Positions 61,460-64,000 of a DNA stretch of 64,000 bases are shown here, in pieces (positions within the stretch are counted from its first letter, which is position 1; each line of letters starts with the position of its first letter). Below the pieces are notes generated by a model. It made no database searches, was not told the DNA's origin, and saw only the letters and a program-made list of their open reading frames with translations. The DNA lies in contig CAJJDN010000044.1 in NCBI GenBank assembly GCA_905182985.1, positions 146,708 to 210,707 of the forward strand, given 5' to 3'. Source of the DNA: Paramecium sonneborni (lineage: Eukaryota > Ciliophora > Oligohymenophorea > Peniculida > Parameciidae). The translations under genes and the position numbers were made by a program.

Positions 61460-61799
61460 AAAAAATTAATAGTTTTTAATGAAAGCTAAGTTCTTTTTCA
61501 TAAAATTCTTATTGCTATTTTTAAAGGAGCTATCTCAAATGAGAAGCTAATTTTAATAGTTGAACTTCTTTAGATTCTTGTTAATTTTTCAAATAACTGG
61601 ATTATTAATTTTCAATTATTTTTGAATTTGAATTTTCCTCTTGAATAACCTAATTTTATTTAACTTACTAACTTTATCTTTTTTTCCTTTAGGGTAATGA
61701 TTCTTAACTTTTGAATTATGATTCATAAGAAATTTATGACAACAATAAATCATCTGTATTGTCATCTTTATTATAAAACAATTAAGAATAATCATTCAT
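61460..61799 (-). pseudogene. Truncated duplicate of the coiled-coil gene 5' end (assembly copy)
   Basis: Repeats the MNDYSQLFYNKDD start (61799-61797) and the first part of the coiled-coil gene, then is cut at the N. Identical to 60325-60664. Confidence 0.85.
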
Positions 61800-62593
61800 C
61801 AATAACAGTAATGTTTTTCTAAAATAATTAAATATATTATAATATAAGAAATTTATTTTTTTGAAGAGAAGTATAATACTTGAGGTTTGATATTATAAAA
61901 TAGTTTATTTAGTAGTTTAATAATTTTTAATTTAAATATACACAATTAAAAAAATTAATGACTTGCTGCCATAGTTTCGCATACAACACAAGTAACCAAA
62001 AATACAGAATAATCTTTTTATTCCATAATAAAAATATTATTCTGAAACTGTTCTGAATTAGAATTTTTTTAACTTCTTCCTCTAATTTAATATAAAATAA
62101 TTTGGTCATGATAAAATTTAATTGAATTACTAAAAAAAGCTCAATTTATGTTAAAGATTAAACTAGATTATCTAAAAATATATCTCTATACCCAGTAATA
62201 AAAAATGAACAAATTTTTAACAAATAAAATGTAAGTTTTTATGCTTTTTTTTATTTAATTTCAAGCATTTGTTTCAACTAAAATTTCTTTATAATTTTTC
62301 ATTTCTTAAACAGTATTTCTCTATGAAGTTAAGTATATATATAAAATAATTTCTCTCCCCAAAAAATAATACAGAAAAAAAGTTAATTTATTAGAAAAAA
62401 CAAAAGTTATATCTCTTACATACAATATAATACAATATAGATCCAAAACAATCTGATTTAAAACTCTTATAAAATAACTAGTTAAAATCTAATTCTTTTT
62501 TTTTCCATATTTCTATATTATCATATGGATTATAACTAATTTTATTCAAAAATTCGAATGAACTTCTAAAGTAGCTATATTAAAACTAGACTA
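61460..62593 (+). repeat. Second copy of the 1,134-bp direct repeat
   Basis: Begins right after the N at 61459 and ends where new sequence leads to the DHHC gene. Most likely an unmerged contig overlap rather than a biological duplication. Confidence 0.9.
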
Positions 62594-62768
62594 AGGACTT
62601 TAAAAACTATTTAAAATTCTTTAATTTATTGTGTATCTTTTTAAAATTGGAAATTTTTATTTGCAAATATTTAATATTAATATGATTATACACTTCAATA
62701 ATCATCAAAATTATATAGTTTGATAATGATATGTTTAGTTTATCTTTAATATTGATATTTATTTTATA
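61800..62768. other. AT-rich intergenic stretch (second repeat copy plus 175 unique bp)
   Basis: Same sequence as 60665-61458 up to 62593, then about 175 unique bases before the DHHC gene start. No gene or element assigned. Confidence 0.35.
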
Positions 62769-63806
62769 ATGTAATAAAATATAATTTTACGACATGGATG
62801 TAGTTAACCTCTAACGCTCTATTAATCACTAACTTACTTGCTTTACTTTCCAAATATTTTAAACTGTTTTCTATAAATATCTTTACTTGACGAATAAGTA
62901 AGAGTTTCATCTGGTATTTAGGCTATACATTTTATAATATTAGGTCTTTTAACTATAATTTCTTTATTTTCTAGTATTAAAACTACTCTTAGTTGTCCTA
63001 CTGATGAATTTTTATTATTGCAAGTAGAATATCGTCGATAAGGGTAATTTTAAAAATAATATGAAGAAAACATTTCAATTATGAAAATTACAAATTGGAT
63101 TCATATTGTGATATTTGTGAAGCTTATGTGAAAGAAAATACAAAACATTGTAAACATTGCAATAGGTTATACAAAGATTTATTATTATAGATGTTGTCAA
63201 GATTTTGATCATCATTGTAAATGGGTTAATAATTGCATTGGTAAATTAAATTATAAAATTTTTATGATGATGGTAACATCAACAATGTTACAGTTCTTTT
63301 ACACAATGATTGTTTATATAAGAATTATAATGTTATATAATACATAGTAAGAAAAATTGTTAATAGACAATGAAATTCAAAAGTTTGTAACAAAATTCAT
63401 TTTAGTTTAAGCATTTTTATTATGAAAATGATCTCGATATTAAATACATACTTTCAATAATTATGATTGTAGATTCATTTATATTTTGGATATTACTTTT
63501 CTAATTATTCATATTCCATATTTATCTAATAAAAAAAGGCATAAGCACTTATGAATTTATAGTGAAACCAGATATCAAAAAAATAAATCCATAAAATTCT
63601 ATTATCATTCATGCCGAAGTGATTCCTTAGGGAGTTCCCTAAACAAACTTAAATTTTCAAATGGATAATAAAAAAACAATGTACTAGTTGAAGGGTTAAT
63701 ATATAGAATCGATTTAAGTGGTAGTGATTAGTAAGTTGCATAAGAATCTTAAGAAAAATAGATCAATCAATCTGAAATTGTATTAAATAATTAAGACTTG
63801 GCATGA
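62769..63806 (+). CDS. DHHC palmitoyltransferase
   Basis: Starts [19 protein letters not shown] at 62769. Introns at 63044-63066 (AAG end), 63166-63190 (GTTATA...TAG) and 63387-63405 (19 nt, very short). TM helices ([41 protein letters not shown]) bracket the catalytic core: [20 protein letters not shown] then [16 protein letters not shown], the DHHC motif, and a TTxE-like STYEF. The enzyme transfers palmitate to cysteines of membrane proteins. To end at TGA 63804-63806 a base must be added in an A run near 63671-63677; with it the length is a multiple of three. Otherwise the frame runs on to about 63973. Confidence 0.88.
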
Positions 63807-63861
63807 AAAAAATTATTTATAAAATTATACAAAATTGATTCTACAAAAATAATTGAAGATT

Positions 63862-64000
63862 TCAAAATCTCTATTCTTTAATAGCTTATTATCTCCAGCT
63901 TTCACTAAATTCATTTAAATTAGCCATAAATTCTTCCTAATATCCTATAGGAGCAGTTTATGGATTTTTTAATGAATTTAAATTTAGTGTCAATCCTAAT
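63862..64000 (-). CDS. Partial gene at the right edge (C-terminus)
   Basis: Only the last 45 residues are inside the window, ending at TGA 63864-63862: GLTLNLNSLKNPQTAPIGYQ, then FMANLNEFSESWRQQAIKEQ. The charged, Q-rich ending with a tryptophan is typical of coiled-coil or ciliary proteins, but I do not recognise the family from this piece. The start lies beyond 64000. Confidence 0.6.

Overview
The window is ciliate macronuclear DNA, most likely Paramecium or a close relative. TAA and TAG occur throughout long conserved reading frames where glutamine is expected, and TGA is the only codon that ends genes. Introns are about 19-33 nt, begin GT (nearly always GTA) and end TAG, CAG or AAG. The DNA is very AT-rich, intergenic spaces are short, and genes lie on both strands with no operon-like order. 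Intron/exon joins below were worked out by hand. For most genes the spliced length is an exact multiple of three, and this was used as the check.

1-16.5 kb: the 3' end of an unknown gene, a kinase with an odd N-terminus, a large dual-specificity phosphatase with gelsolin-like repeats, a possible RPAP1-like protein, adenylate kinase, a double PX protein, a 53-residue MGC acylation-motif protein, a divergent kinase, an EF-hand protein and an alpha/beta-hydrolase that has lost its nucleophile. 17-30 kb: a pseudokinase with a long Gln/Pro tail, a HAD phosphatase, pyruvate dehydrogenase E1-beta head to head with a membrane RING-H2 ligase, a GILT-family protein, a centrin-like protein and a WD-repeat protein. 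30-42 kb: ribosomal protein L14, an unknown coiled protein, a cytochrome P450, a beta-adaptin, a RING1-IBR protein fused to a MYCBP2-type RING-Cys-relay module, a variant histone H3 and a damaged TMEM63/OSCA-like channel gene. 42-64 kb: coiled-coil proteins, a histidine phosphatase, an alveolin-like cortical protein, a small EF-hand protein, two tandem FLVCR-like transporters, an SR-like protein with a 9-bp coding repeat, a Sec1/Munc18 protein, a DHHC palmitoyltransferase and a partial gene at the right edge.

The genes are a mixture of housekeeping, membrane-traffic (PX, beta-adaptin, Sec1/Munc18, DHHC), calcium/cortex (EF-hands, centrin-like, alveolin-like) and ubiquitin functions. No single pathway unites them.

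The most unusual gene is at 36966-38977: an RBR-type RING1 and IBR without the expected RING2, joined to the RING plus tandem-cysteine domain otherwise known from the MYCBP2/PHR ester-forming E3 ligases, with both relay cysteines kept. Three exact direct repeats of about 1.1-1.3 kb, each split by one N, are unmerged contig overlaps rather than biology. A few genes carry single-base frame breaks in A/T runs that look like sequencing errors.
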